Assembly (NCBI RefSeq): GCF_004799645.1
Contig: NZ_CP031305.1
Coordinates: forward strand, 868,001 to 932,000
Direction of reading: 5' to 3'
DNA: 64,000 bases
From: Natronorubrum bangense
Lineage (GTDB): Archaea; Halobacteriota; Halobacteria; Halobacteriales; Natrialbaceae
The position numbers and the translations under genes were made by a program. Positions 9,182-17,657 of this stretch are shown piece after piece (position 1 is the first letter of the stretch; each line of letters opens with the position of its first letter). The notes under the pieces are model-generated. The model was not told where the DNA came from, searched no databases, and saw only the letters and a list, made by a program, of their open reading frames with translations.

Positions 9182-9592
9182 TCAGGGCCAGTCGTCTCGG
9201 ACCGGTTCTGGGTCGTCGTCCTCGCTTTCGACGTTGGTTGCGAGGATCCAGTCTGCAGCCTCGGCAGCGTCTTCGACGGCGAGATACTCCCAGTCGACGT
9301 CGTCGGCCAACTGTTTGTCGTCGTCGCTCGAGCCAACGAAGACGTATCGGTCGGTGTCGAACTGGCCTTTGACGCCCTCGAGGCTTTCGGCTTTCCCGCG
9401 CGGACCGGAGAAGAAGTCCTGCCGGATGCGGTTTTTCCGTGTGAAGTTCGTCACGACGTAGGTCGGTTTTTCGGAGACGACGCCGATGTACTCGGTCCAG
9501 CCTCTGGCGTCTTCGAAGACGGTCTCGGGGGAGGCGAGTTCTTTCAGCGCCTCGAGTTCAAACGCGAGGGTCATGTCGCTGCCGCCGTTCAT
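9182..9592 (-). CDS. DUF7124 family protein
   Basis: A 136-residue acidic soluble protein that I recognise as a haloarchaeal DUF7124 family member of unknown function. The ATG is complement 9590-9592; a second Met at residue 7 (MTLAFELEAL) is an alternative start. The conserved core contains GWTEYIGVVSEKPTYVV and DTDRYVFVG, a Rossmann-like alternation of strands and helices. It is downstream of the 75-residue gene on the same strand with about 80 bases between them, which suggests co-transcription. Confidence 0.7.
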   Translation of the reverse strand: MNGGSDMTLAFELEALKELASPETVFEDARGWTEYIGVVSEKPTYVVTNFTRKNRIRQDFFSGPRGKAESLEGVKGQFDTDRYVFVGSSDDDKQLADDVDWEYLAVEDAAEAADWILATNVESEDDDPEPVRDDWP

Positions 9593-9673
9593 ACGTTACC
9601 GAAGGCCCGCACTGGGGAAAACGGCTTCGATACTTCCGACAGCCGACTGGACTCGCACTCGGTTGGCGCGTTG

Positions 9674-9901
9674 CTACACCAGATCGACTCTGTAGTACTC
9701 GGGACCAACGATTACATCGCCGGCATCGAGTCCGATCTCTGCAGCCGTGATCGGCCGGTTTCCCCCAACTGCTTCATAAAACGTGTCCAGTGCCTCCGAT
9801 TCGAGTTGATCGACGTGGTGGACGGTCTCGTCCGCGCTAACGGATTCGATTCGCGTGAGTTTGAGCGACGACCCTCGGAGTTCACTGGTTGCCATGTGCA
9901 T
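9674..9901 (-). CDS. Small conserved hypothetical protein
   Basis: A 75-residue protein with no family that I can name. It begins with a short strand-rich stretch (MATSELRGSSLKLTRIES), then a helix, and ends VGPEYYRVDLV. There is no membrane segment. A TTAAGTA box near 9925-9931 predicts a transcript start at about 9901, supporting the ATG at complement 9899-9901 over the more upstream Met; the next Met at 9895 is also possible. It lies upstream of the DUF7124 gene on the same strand. Confidence 0.55.
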   Translation of the reverse strand: MHMATSELRGSSLKLTRIESVSADETVHHVDQLESEALDTFYEAVGGNRPITAAEIGLDAGDVIVGPEYYRVDLV

Positions 9902-10193
9902 TGGTACCAAATGACTGTATTCTACTTAACAATTTTGTCTCCGGAAAAACAGGAGTGATCGACCGAGATCACTCTCGAACGGTCGTCGAACGTGATATCT
10001 CCGTGATCCCGGCGGGTGGGGCTGTCGGCTGTTCGTCCCATCCCAGCCGTTCGCCCGCTGGCCGCACTCAAGCGACAGCGAAAGCCACTGCGACCGCCTC
10101 GCGGCCCCGAGGCCCCGGCGAGTGGTGCGTGGGCCACTGGCGATTCGACTCGAGGTGGCCCTTTGGCGTAAAAAACCGTGTAGGTTGCGACTG

Positions 10194-11432
10194 TTACTGC
10201 TCCTGTGTCGGCGCGAGTTCGTCGAGGTCGACGGACGGCTCGAGGAGAACTTCTTTCTGGTCGGCGACGACTCGCTGTTCGCGCATCAGCTGTTTGAACG
10301 CAGTCTGTGGCGAGAGATCGCCGATGAGGACGCCACCGACGATCTTGCCGTCTTTGAACGCGATGCGGCGCCACTCGGTGTCGCTGTACTTGCGCTCGGC
10401 GTGGTCATCGCCAAGCGTCGGGTGACCGAACGACAGGAACGGGAAGTCGAAGTGGGTGATCGAGTACGACGACACCCACTCGAACTGCTCTGCTTCGTTG
10501 TCTGCGGCCATGTTGACGGCGGCGATGCGGCCCTGCTCTTTTGCCGAACCCCACGAGCCGTTCTGGGCCTGTTCGCCGAGCAGGACATCGTGGAAGCGCG
10601 TGATGTCACCGGCAGCGTAGACGTCGTCGACGTTCGTCTGCATGTACTCGTCGACGATGAGTCCGTTCTCCTCCTCGAGGCCAGCCCCACGGAGGAACTC
10701 GGTGTTAAACGAGAGGCCGATCGCGACGCCGGCGAAGTCACACCCGTAACGGTCACCGTTCGGATCGACGGCAGCCGTGACGTGGCCGTCGTCGTCGGTC
10801 TCGAAGTGGTCGACACCGCTGTCGAAGACGGGTTCGACGCCGACGTCACGCATCCCCTCGTGCATGATCTCGGCACCGTCGGCCGAGAGCGCATAGCGCC
10901 ACCAGCGGTCGCCGCGCATCAGGTATTTGGCGTCGATTCCCTGTGCGCCACAGACGGCCGCGAAGTCGATACCGAGCAGGCCGGCACCGACGATGACACC
11001 CGTATCCGACTGTTCGGCGTGCTCGCGGATGCCACGAGCATCCTCGAACGTCCAGAAGTGGTGGATACCGTCGGCGTCGCTGTTATCAACCGGCAGCTGG
11101 GTCGGCGTTCCGCCCGTCGCGACGAGCAGTTTGTCGTACTCGAGGTCGCCGCTGTCGTAAGTGTGGACGACCTTTGCGTCGGTGTCGACGCTCGTGACGT
11201 GGGTGTTGAGCGAGAGTTCGATGTCGCGTTCCTCGTACCACCCTTCGTCGTGGATCGAGATCGGCGCTTCGGGGAGTTTCCCCTTGGCGTGTTCTTTGAT
11301 CAGAATCCGGTTATACAGTGGCTCCCCCTCATCGGTGATGACGGTAATCTGCGCTTCCGGGTCCTTCTCCCGGAGGGTCTCGGCGGCTGAACTGCCCGAG
11401 ATCCCGTCACCGATGATCACGTACTGGGTCAT
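10194..11432 (-). CDS. NAD(P)/FAD-dependent oxidoreductase
   Basis: A 412-residue flavoprotein of the pyridine nucleotide-disulfide oxidoreductase class I type, close to ferredoxin/rubredoxin reductases and the NirB N-terminal domain. The FAD dinucleotide motif GDGISGSSAAETL is at residues 8-20, a second nucleotide motif VIVGAGLLGIDFAAV is near 145-160, and the C-terminal FAD motif VDDVYAAGDITRF is near 288. It has no redox-active CxxC pair, so it is not a thioredoxin-reductase type. It is a single gene with no ferredoxin or nitrite reductase partner beside it, so the electron acceptor is unknown. Confidence 0.85.
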   Translation of the reverse strand: MTQYVIIGDGISGSSAAETLREKDPEAQITVITDEGEPLYNRILIKEHAKGKLPEAPISIHDEGWYEERDIELSLNTHVTSVDTDAKVVHTYDSGDLEYDKLLVATGGTPTQLPVDNSDADGIHHFWTFEDARGIREHAEQSDTGVIVGAGLLGIDFAAVCGAQGIDAKYLMRGDRWWRYALSADGAEIMHEGMRDVGVEPVFDSGVDHFETDDDGHVTAAVDPNGDRYGCDFAGVAIGLSFNTEFLRGAGLEEENGLIVDEYMQTNVDDVYAAGDITRFHDVLLGEQAQNGSWGSAKEQGRIAAVNMAADNEAEQFEWVSSYSITHFDFPFLSFGHPTLGDDHAERKYSDTEWRRIAFKDGKIVGGVLIGDLSPQTAFKQLMREQRVVADQKEVLLEPSVDLDELAPTQEQ

Positions 11433-11701
11433 ACTGTAATCGTTCGTAATGCGGGTTAAAGTGGGTTGCTATCTCGTCTATTTTGCCACCCGAAACGACA
11501 CCCCCCTCACAGTCGCACACTGATTTCGGAAATGGCTGCCAGAGATTTGCTCAGACAGAATATCTTCGGGGTTGTTTTTTGAGATTGTAAACTTTTCTTG
11601 CCGTCTGCCACCCCAGTGTTTCCGACAGCGGTCGCGGGTTTCGGGCCATACCTGCGCTGTTTGCCGAACCGTTCTTTAGGCCCCTGTTCATAGACGTCGT
11701 C

Positions 11702-12298
11702 ATGAAACTCCGCCAGAACGCCCGCCACTTTGCCTCGCGCAAGGCCCTCGAGACACCAGTTGTCCGGTCGGTTGCGACAGCCGGACTCGTCCGACTCCAC
11801 ACCAAAGTGTTCCTCGAGAAGGCCGACCCGGACCACAGAGACGAGCGCAAGGACCATCTCGATGGGCTCTTCGACGCAACGATCGACACCTATCTGCGGG
11901 CGCTGCAGGACGGCTACTCCGAAGCCGAGGCCCGTGAGATCACGCATATTCAGGCGAACTTCGATTTCTACAACCACGGCTGGACCGAGATGATGGAGTT
12001 CCCTGCCGACGAACTCGAGGACCACTACGAGCGGTACGAAGAGTTCTTCGAGACGTGGGGGATCACGATCGACGATCCGCTCGGCCAGTTCACACCGCCG
12101 GCAGGACTTCCCGAGGCACCGTCGACGCCGGAGCGACTCGATGATCCCACCCATCCCCACGCCGAGGGCGGGTTCGCCGACGACGTCTATGTCGAAACTG
12201 AAGATGGCGACCTCGTCATCGGCGGGCAGGACGGACCCGACGACCCCGACGTTTCGAAGGCAGTCGGCGTGAGCGACGAGGAACTCGAGGATCAGTAG
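11702..12298 (+). CDS. DUF6149 family protein
   Basis: A 198-residue, strongly acidic soluble protein that I recognise as DUF6149, a haloarchaeal family of unknown function. The N-terminal part (1-120) is helical and begins with a basic stretch, MKLRQNARHFASRKALETP; the C-terminal third is rich in Asp, Glu and Pro and looks disordered. It is divergent from the FAD oxidoreductase with 269 bases between, and convergent with the solute-binding protein gene. The start is the ATG at 11702. Confidence 0.75.
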   Translation: MKLRQNARHFASRKALETPVVRSVATAGLVRLHTKVFLEKADPDHRDERKDHLDGLFDATIDTYLRALQDGYSEAEAREITHIQANFDFYNHGWTEMMEFPADELEDHYERYEEFFETWGITIDDPLGQFTPPAGLPEAPSTPERLDDPTHPHAEGGFADDVYVETEDGDLVIGGQDGPDDPDVSKAVGVSDEELEDQ

Positions 12299-12312
12299 CG
12301 GCCCCGATGGCT

Positions 12313-12370
12313 CGTTTCGTGGGTTGAGTGCACCTGTGCTATGGTTGTTTTCGGTTGTCGACACGAAACG
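12313..12370. terminator. Inverted repeat at a convergent junction
   Basis: CGTTTCGTG (12313-12321) and CACGAAACG (12362-12370) are perfect 9-base inverted copies with a 40-base spacer containing GTTGTTTTCGG. The repeat sits between the convergent DUF6149 and solute-binding protein genes. A 3'-end structure shared by both transcripts is inferred. Confidence 0.4.
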
Positions 12371-12448
12371 GATGCCGTCAACACGAACGTAGATTGAACC
12401 GATTGAATAGGGTGTACTCAGTCTCGCTAACGGGATCAGTTGGGCCGC

Positions 12449-13834
12449 TCAGAGCCAGTCCGGCTCGACGTAGCCGTCCGCATCACCGACTTCACTTTTC
12501 GGCCAGATAACGTTCTGGACCCCCTCGCCGTCTTCGTCTTCTTGCCACTGGAAAAACAGCGGCTGGAGATTGTCCTCGCCGTACACGACGTCGTGAGTGT
12601 GGCCGTACTCTCTGCCCTCGGCCTGATGCTCCGGCCCGTAGAACTCGAGTGTACCGGCTGTGCCCGTAAACGTCGCGTCCTCGAGTGCCGGAATCAGATC
12701 GTCGGCGTCGACGGTTCCGGTTTCAGCTGCCTTCTCAGCAAAGAGCATGATTCCGTCGTAGGTGTGATACCCGGTGTAGACCGGGTTCGAGCCATCGAAC
12801 GTGTTCTGATACTGTTGGATGAACTCTTGTGTCTTCGGAGTGACCGTGCTCTGGGCCGTTGCGCTGGTGTAACAGACACCGTATTCGGCGAGCGAGCTGT
12901 CGGTTTCTGGATGACGAAGCTGATCGTAGTATGCTGGCAACTGCATTGGGACGTGGATGCCACCGAACGCGAACTGGCGTTGGGGGAGTGCCCAGTCGAC
13001 CAGCGCGTCGGTACCGGTGTGTGCAGCCGTAATGAACGCCACGTCAGCATCGACCGCCTCTACCTGGTCGTACAGCTCGGAGAAATCGTCGGTCGCGGGC
13101 GGATACCGCTCATCCATGACGACATGGACGTCTGACGCCGTAAGCTGCTCCTGAGCGATGTCCCAGAGCTCTTCAGTCCAAGCGTAGTCCTCTGCGAGAA
13201 GCGCAACGGACTCCCACCCGATTTCGGCTGCCATATCATCCATGAAATCGATCTGGGTCCGTCCGAGGTCGTAGTCGTTTATTGGGCCAACGCGGAAATG
13301 ATATTTGTACTGGTCGTACGCCTCGTTGACCAGTCGACTCACTTCCGTCGTCGCCGCACCGGCGGTGAGATGGATCGTCTCCTGTTCGGCAACGTCGTCA
13401 ATAATGCCCATCAGCGCCTCGCTCCTGAAGACACCAACCGTCACATCGGCTCCCTCCTGAAGAACGAGTCGCTGGTACTGGCGGCGGGCCTCGAGTGGGC
13501 TCCCGTTCGTGTCACCGACGACTAACTCGACGTCTCGCCCGTTGATGCCACCGTTGCCGTTGAGCTCTGTGACGGCAACCGCTGCACCTCGGACGATCGA
13601 CTGCCCAGTATAGTCGCTGTCCGGGTTCGGAGCCAGTACTCCGATCGTCACCGGCTCCTCGCCGTCGCTGGGTCCAGCGAACGTTTCATACGAGTCGAGA
13701 CAGCCAGCAATCGATGCGCCTGCCACGACACCACTCGAGGTTTTGAGCAGGCGTCGCCGGTTCAGTGTCTGCTGTTGGCTCTCGTTTCTTGAACTGTCGC
13801 GTGACGTCGCCTCCCGTCGTCCGATATCAGTCAT
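12449..13834 (-). CDS. Tat-exported lipoprotein, branched-chain amino acid-type solute-binding protein
   Basis: A 461-residue extracytoplasmic binding protein of the LivJ/type 1 periplasmic fold. The twin-arginine motif NRRRLLK is near residue 28, followed by a hydrophobic stretch and the lipobox ASIAGC, so the mature protein should be lipid-anchored outside the cell. The fold runs from EPVTIGVLAPNPDSDYTG to the C-terminus. No permease or ATPase gene is nearby. The divergent neighbour is a chemotaxis transducer, so this is more likely a ligand-presenting protein for chemotaxis, as with BasB and CosB in Halobacterium, than part of an importer. The ligand could be an amino acid or another small molecule. 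Confidence 0.88.
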   Translation of the reverse strand: MTDIGRREATSRDSSRNESQQQTLNRRRLLKTSSGVVAGASIAGCLDSYETFAGPSDGEEPVTIGVLAPNPDSDYTGQSIVRGAAVAVTELNGNGGINGRDVELVVGDTNGSPLEARRQYQRLVLQEGADVTVGVFRSEALMGIIDDVAEQETIHLTAGAATTEVSRLVNEAYDQYKYHFRVGPINDYDLGRTQIDFMDDMAAEIGWESVALLAEDYAWTEELWDIAQEQLTASDVHVVMDERYPPATDDFSELYDQVEAVDADVAFITAAHTGTDALVDWALPQRQFAFGGIHVPMQLPAYYDQLRHPETDSSLAEYGVCYTSATAQSTVTPKTQEFIQQYQNTFDGSNPVYTGYHTYDGIMLFAEKAAETGTVDADDLIPALEDATFTGTAGTLEFYGPEHQAEGREYGHTHDVVYGEDNLQPLFFQWQEDEDGEGVQNVIWPKSEVGDADGYVEPDWL

Positions 13835-13865
13835 GGTAACTGTTATGTATAATCATCTTCCTTAG

Positions 13866-13890
13866 TGTTTTTGGGTAAACATCAAAAACA
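13866..13890. promoter_or_regulatory. Perfect inverted repeat upstream of the solute-binding protein gene
   Basis: TGTTTTTG (13866-13873) and CAAAAACA (13883-13890) are perfect 8-base inverted copies separated by 9 bases. They lie 32 bases upstream of the start codon, overlapping the expected promoter region. This is a candidate operator. Confidence 0.45.
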
Positions 13891-14172
13891 ATATTCCTTT
13901 TCCGGGCATGCACATGTGCGTCCGAAGAGGCGAACTGAGCGGCAGTATAGAGGTTGCGAGCTGATGGGATGCACGAACAGGCACATAGTATCAGCTACAA
14001 AACTATTTCTACTGGAGGAAATATACTCGGAACATCTGGAATAGTATCAGCCTGATGTCGTTTAGATAGGAGTGATACGGGTCGCCGCTCCCCACGAATG
14101 GATGGTTCTGAACAATAAATCGGGTAGGACACGATAACGAAAATGCCGTGGCAGGGAACGCCTCACACCATC

Positions 14173-14194
14173 CAGTTATCAGCCCCGATAACTG
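14173..14194. promoter_or_regulatory. Perfect inverted repeat upstream of the transducer TATA box
   Basis: CAGTTATC (14173-14180) and GATAACTG (14187-14194) are perfect 8-base inverted copies with a 6-base spacer. They end 8 bases before the TATA-like AATTTATG at 14203-14210. That position suits an activator or repressor acting on the transducer promoter. Confidence 0.5.
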
Positions 14195-14202
14195 TGGATT
14201 AC

Positions 14203-14210
14203 AATTTATG
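14203..14210 (+). promoter_or_regulatory. TATA box of the transducer gene
   Basis: AATTTATG, centred near 14206, predicts transcription from about 14233, giving a very short leader to the ATG at 14239. It excludes the upstream in-frame ATG at 14143. Confidence 0.55.
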
Positions 14211-14238
14211 TAGGGACACTCAGATCCGTACTATATCT

Positions 14239-17200
14239 ATGGACGTCCTTCGACGATTGGTTCCATCAGCGATCCGTCGCAGATATGCGGTCAAGTTTGG
14301 AATCGTACTGCTGATACTCGGTTTGGGAGTTGGATTGGTCGGGTTCGTCGCAACCGCTGGCATCACTGGAGAGGTCGAAGAGCGTGTCGAGAGCGACCAG
14401 ACCTCGATCGCCAGTCAGGAAGCGCAGAACCTCCAGATGTGGAACGAACAGAACGAGCATACAGTCGGGGTGATCGCCTGGTCTGATGCCGTCGAGAGCG
14501 ACGATCCGGAGACGATCGAAGCACAGTTCCTCAACTGGCAGGAGCATCTCGATGCGGATACGTCCGCGATTAGCTACGTCGACACTGACGAGGGAACAGT
14601 GCTCGCAAGCACCGACAGTGACGTCCGTGGCGAATCGACCGATAGTATCGAAGGCATACCCGCCGACGCCTACGAGGAAGCGACGGCTGACGTTCCGTGG
14701 GTCTCGAGTCCCTACACCGTCGAACGCGAACTGGGCGATGACAACGTCGCCGTCATGAGCTATGTCCTCTCCGTCCCCGGCGAAGACGATAGAGCAATCA
14801 TCTACACTGCAGAACTCGAGGCGTACGCGAACCAACTCGCCGACGACGAGCACGTCACGACGATGGTCCTCGACGGCGATGACAATGTGATGCTCGATAA
14901 CGTCGGCTACGGCGATGATCACGAGACACTCGGTCTCGCATACGGCGGCGACATCGACACGATCGTGCAGCCGGCACGAACCGATGGGGCCGGCACGTAT
15001 CAGATCGATGGCTCTGCGCTGAGTTTCGATACGACTGCCTACGCCTTCGATGACGATGCATACGTCGTTAGCTCTGCACGCGTCCTCGGAACTGACTGGG
15101 TCGTCGTCACTCACGAGCCTGAAAGCCAGGCCTACGGCTTCGTCAACACAGTCAACGATTGGGGCTACATCGCGACCCTGATCGGCGTGCTCATGATTGG
15201 GCTGGTCGGTGCCGTGCTCGGTCGGAACATGGCTGTCTCGGTCGACCGACTTACGCACAAGACAAACAAGATGGAAGAGGGCGATCTCGACGTCGACTTA
15301 GAGACCAAACGCATCGACAATATCGGTCGACTCTACGACGGCCTGGACTCGATGCGTGTCGCCTTGCGCGAACAGATTCAGGAGGCTGAAACGGCCCGCA
15401 GAGAAGCCGAACAGGAACGTGAGCGGATCGAAGAGATCAACAGCCACCTGGAAGAGAAAGCCGGCGAGTACTGCAGCGTCATGGGCGATGCTGCAGACGG
15501 TGATCTTACGGCTCGCGCCGACGCCGACAGCGACAACGAGATGATGGCGCAGATCGGGGAGGACTTCAACCAGATGCTCGATGAAATCGAGCAAACCGTT
15601 GCCGAACTCAACCGGTTTGCAACCGACGTTGCGACGTCCTCAGAACAGGTCACGGCCTCGAGCGAAGAGGTCCGCTCGGCGTCCCAGCAGGTTACTGGCT
15701 CGATCCAGCAGATCTCCGACGGCGCAGAACAGCAAAACCAGTCGCTGCAGTCGGTCGATCAGGAGATGAGCGGCCTCTCGACGACAACCGAAGAGATTGC
15801 TGCCTCCTCGAACGAAGTCGCCGACATCGCCGAACGGACGGTCAACACTGGAGCAGATGGCCAGGAAGCCGCCCACGAGGCGATCGCCGCGATGGAAGAG
15901 ATCGAGACCGAGGCCGGCGGTGCTGTCGACGAGATTCGTCGCCTCGAGCAAGAGGTCCAGCAGATCGACGAACTGATCGCAACGATTTCCGAGATTGCCC
16001 GCCAGACCAACATGCTGGCACTGAACGCCAACATCGAGGCCTCCCGATCCGCAGGTGGAAACGACGATGAAGGGTTCTCCGTCGTCGCAAAAGAGGTCAA
16101 AGCCCTCTCGGAAGACGTCGCAAAAGCAGCCGACGAAGCCGAGGACCGGCTCGAAGCGATCCGCAACCGGACCGAACGATCCGCCGCCGAGGTCGAAGGG
16201 ACCAACGATCAGATCGAAAATGCAGGGGAGCAGGTTGAAGAAGTCGTCGACGCCTTAGAAGAGATCGCAGACCTCGCTGAAGAGACCAATATCGGTGTCC
16301 AGGAGATCTCTGCAGCGACCGAAGAACAGGCCGCCTCGACACAGGAGGTCGTTGCGATGGTCGACGACGCAGCGTCGATTTCCGAGGAGACGACTGCGGA
16401 GGCCGAAACCGTCGCCGCAGCCGCCGAAGAACAGACGGCCGCGCTGACCGAAGTGACGACCTCCGCATCGACTCTCACCGGACAAGCCACACAGCTGTCC
16501 GAAGCACTCGACCGGTTCGAAACCGACGTCGATCCGTCGGAGTTCGAGATCGAAGGCGAGCTGTCAGGCGACGACTCGCCACTCGCTGTCTCGGAGTTCG
16601 ACACCGAGCTGGCGTTCGAGGAGCCGGCTGAGAGCCAGACGGAGGGGCTTCCGCTCGACACAGGGCCAGCCAACACCGAGTCGTCGGTCGAGGCCGAACC
16701 GATGCCTGCATCTGACACCACGCAGGATGCGCCAACCGAAGCCGGTGAACCCGACGACACAGCCGGTGAGATCAGTGCCGAGGAGATTCTCGGAATCGAC
16801 GGCGACGCTGCGTCAGAGACACCCGAAGCGACACCAGACGAGACGACCGGCGCTGACGCTGACGCCGCTGCCGATCTGTTCGGAGACGACGATCCGTTTG
16901 GAGACGACGCTGCCGATCCACTCGGAGACACGACGCCGCCCGCAGACGACACCGCCGACCCGCTCGAGGATGCGGATCCGCTCGCAGACGACGCCGCTGA
17001 TTCGTCTGCAGAGGTCGCACAGCCACTCGAGCCAGTCGAAGACGACGCCGCTGATTCGTCTGCGGAGGTCGCACAGCCACTCGAGCCAGTCGAAGACGAC
17101 GCCGCTGATTCGTCTGCGGAGGTCGCACAGCCACTCGAGCCAGTCGAAGACGACGCCGCTGATTCGTCTGCGGAGGTCGCACAGCCACTCGAGCCGGTCG

Positions 17201-17421
17201 AAGACGACACGGGTGAACGCGACGACCAGGCAGATATCGATGCTGGTGTCGGTACCGAATCCGTGCAAGATGACGAAAGCGATGCTGAAGACGCCGATAC
17301 AGACGACGCTGACGAGAGCAACGAAAGCGATGCTGAAGACGCCGATGCAGACGACGCCGACGAGAGCGACGAAAGCGAGTCTGAAGACGACGTGTTCACG
17401 TTCGGGAACACCGACGAGTGA
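14239..17421 (+). CDS. Membrane chemotaxis transducer (methyl-accepting protein, Htr type)
   Basis: A 1060-residue transducer. TM1 (about 17-39), a large extracytoplasmic dCache-like sensor (about 40-305) and TM2 (about 310-331) are followed by HAMP, a long coiled-coil methylation/signalling domain with hairpin tip ISEIARQTNMLALNANIEAS (near 584-603), and an unusual acidic C-terminal tail of about 300 residues. The tail contains four tandem copies of an 18-residue unit (DDAADSSAEVAQPLEPVE) and ends DDVFTFGNTDE. Start ATG 14239 (MDVLRRL) is fixed by the TATA box. It is divergent from the orphan solute-binding lipoprotein, which probably delivers its ligand. The output would go to the CheA/CheW system, which is not in this window. 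Confidence 0.95.
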   Translation: MDVLRRLVPSAIRRRYAVKFGIVLLILGLGVGLVGFVATAGITGEVEERVESDQTSIASQEAQNLQMWNEQNEHTVGVIAWSDAVESDDPETIEAQFLNWQEHLDADTSAISYVDTDEGTVLASTDSDVRGESTDSIEGIPADAYEEATADVPWVSSPYTVERELGDDNVAVMSYVLSVPGEDDRAIIYTAELEAYANQLADDEHVTTMVLDGDDNVMLDNVGYGDDHETLGLAYGGDIDTIVQPARTDGAGTYQIDGSALSFDTTAYAFDDDAYVVSSARVLGTDWVVVTHEPESQAYGFVNTVNDWGYIATLIGVLMIGLVGAVLGRNMAVSVDRLTHKTNKMEEGDLDVDLETKRIDNIGRLYDGLDSMRVALREQIQEAETARREAEQERERIEEINSHLEEKAGEYCSVMGDAADGDLTARADADSDNEMMAQIGEDFNQMLDEIEQTVAELNRFATDVATSSEQVTASSEEVRSASQQVTGSIQQISDGAEQQNQSLQSVDQEMSGLSTTTEEIAASSNEVADIAERTVNTGADGQEAAHEAIAAMEEIETEAGGAVDEIRRLEQEVQQIDELIATISEIARQTNMLALNANIEASRSAGGNDDEGFSVVAKEVKALSEDVAKAADEAEDRLEAIRNRTERSAAEVEGTNDQIENAGEQVEEVVDALEEIADLAEETNIGVQEISAATEEQAASTQEVVAMVDDAASISEETTAEAETVAAAAEEQTAALTEVTTSASTLTGQATQLSEALDRFETDVDPSEFEIEGELSGDDSPLAVSEFDTELAFEEPAESQTEGLPLDTGPANTESSVEAEPMPASDTTQDAPTEAGEPDDTAGEISAEEILGIDGDAASETPEATPDETTGADADAAADLFGDDDPFGDDAADPLGDTTPPADDTADPLEDADPLADDAADSSAEVAQPLEPVEDDAADSSAEVAQPLEPVEDDAADSSAEVAQPLEPVEDDAADSSAEVAQPLEPVEDDTGERDDQADIDAGVGTESVQDDESDAEDADTDDADESNESDAEDADADDADESDESESEDDVFTFGNTDE
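16987..17202 (+). repeat. Four tandem 54-bp coding repeats in the transducer tail
   Basis: Four in-frame copies at 16987-17040, 17041-17094, 17095-17148 and 17149-17202 encode DDAADSSAEVAQPLEPVE. Copies 2 and 3 are identical at DNA level; copies 1 and 4 each differ from them at one silent position (Ala GCA for GCG, Pro CCG for CCA). Near identity including third positions points to recent slippage or unequal recombination. Confidence 0.95.
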
Positions 17422-17485
17422 TGCGTCGCCATCGCGTCGAGTCGGTCTAGCGAATCGTCGCCGGTGACGGTTGCCGGCGATCGAT

Positions 17486-17506
17486 CTTCTCATTTTGTAT
17501 TTTTGA
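17486..17506 (+). terminator. T-rich terminator after the transducer gene
   Basis: About 65-85 bases past the transducer stop, the + strand runs CTTCTCATTTTGTATTTTTG. Runs of T are typical archaeal termination signals. No strong hairpin is needed or seen directly before it. Confidence 0.4.
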
Positions 17507-17625
17507 TAAGTGACGATCAAAGGCGTCTCGTCGGCGAAAGCTGTGGGGCCCAGATCGCCGTGTAATGGGATGAGATCTCGTCCCACAGCCGGCGTCCTCG
17601 CCCATTGAGTCGTCGTGGTCCGCTA

Positions 17626-17634
17626 CCTTTTTGA
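17626..17634 (+). promoter_or_regulatory. TATA-like element of thrB
   Basis: CCTTTTTGA lies about 28 bases before the ATG at 17658, the usual distance for a haloarchaeal T-rich TATA element with a leaderless or short-leader start. Confidence 0.35.
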
Positions 17635-17657
17635 CTGCAGTCTTGGAAGGAATCGGC

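Larger units (their letters stand above)
13835..14238. promoter_or_regulatory. Divergent control region of the binding-protein and transducer genes
   Basis: This 404-base gap is AT-rich compared with its surroundings and holds no credible gene. It contains two different perfect inverted repeats, listed separately at 13866-13890 and 14173-14194, and TATA-like boxes for both genes. The middle (about 13900-14150) shows no other structure that I can name. Confidence 0.6.

Noticed and set aside
10122..11390. 422-codon plus-strand frame over the FAD oxidoreductase gene
   Set aside because: Antisense shadow; the translation is Val/Asp/Arg-rich without family signal, while the minus strand has clear FAD motifs.
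11507..12364. 285-codon minus-strand frame over the DUF6149 gene
   Set aside because: No family features, and it conflicts with the conserved DUF6149 translation on the plus strand.
16209..17432. 407-codon Ser/Ala-rich minus-strand frame opposite the transducer tail
   Set aside because: It is the complement of the acidic repeat region; the repeats produce a repetitive antisense frame.
17540..17589. Inverted repeat GCTGTGGG and CCCACAGC after the transducer terminator
   Set aside because: Eight-base arms 34 bases apart in a region between two same-strand genes; it may be chance and has no aligned promoter or terminator feature.
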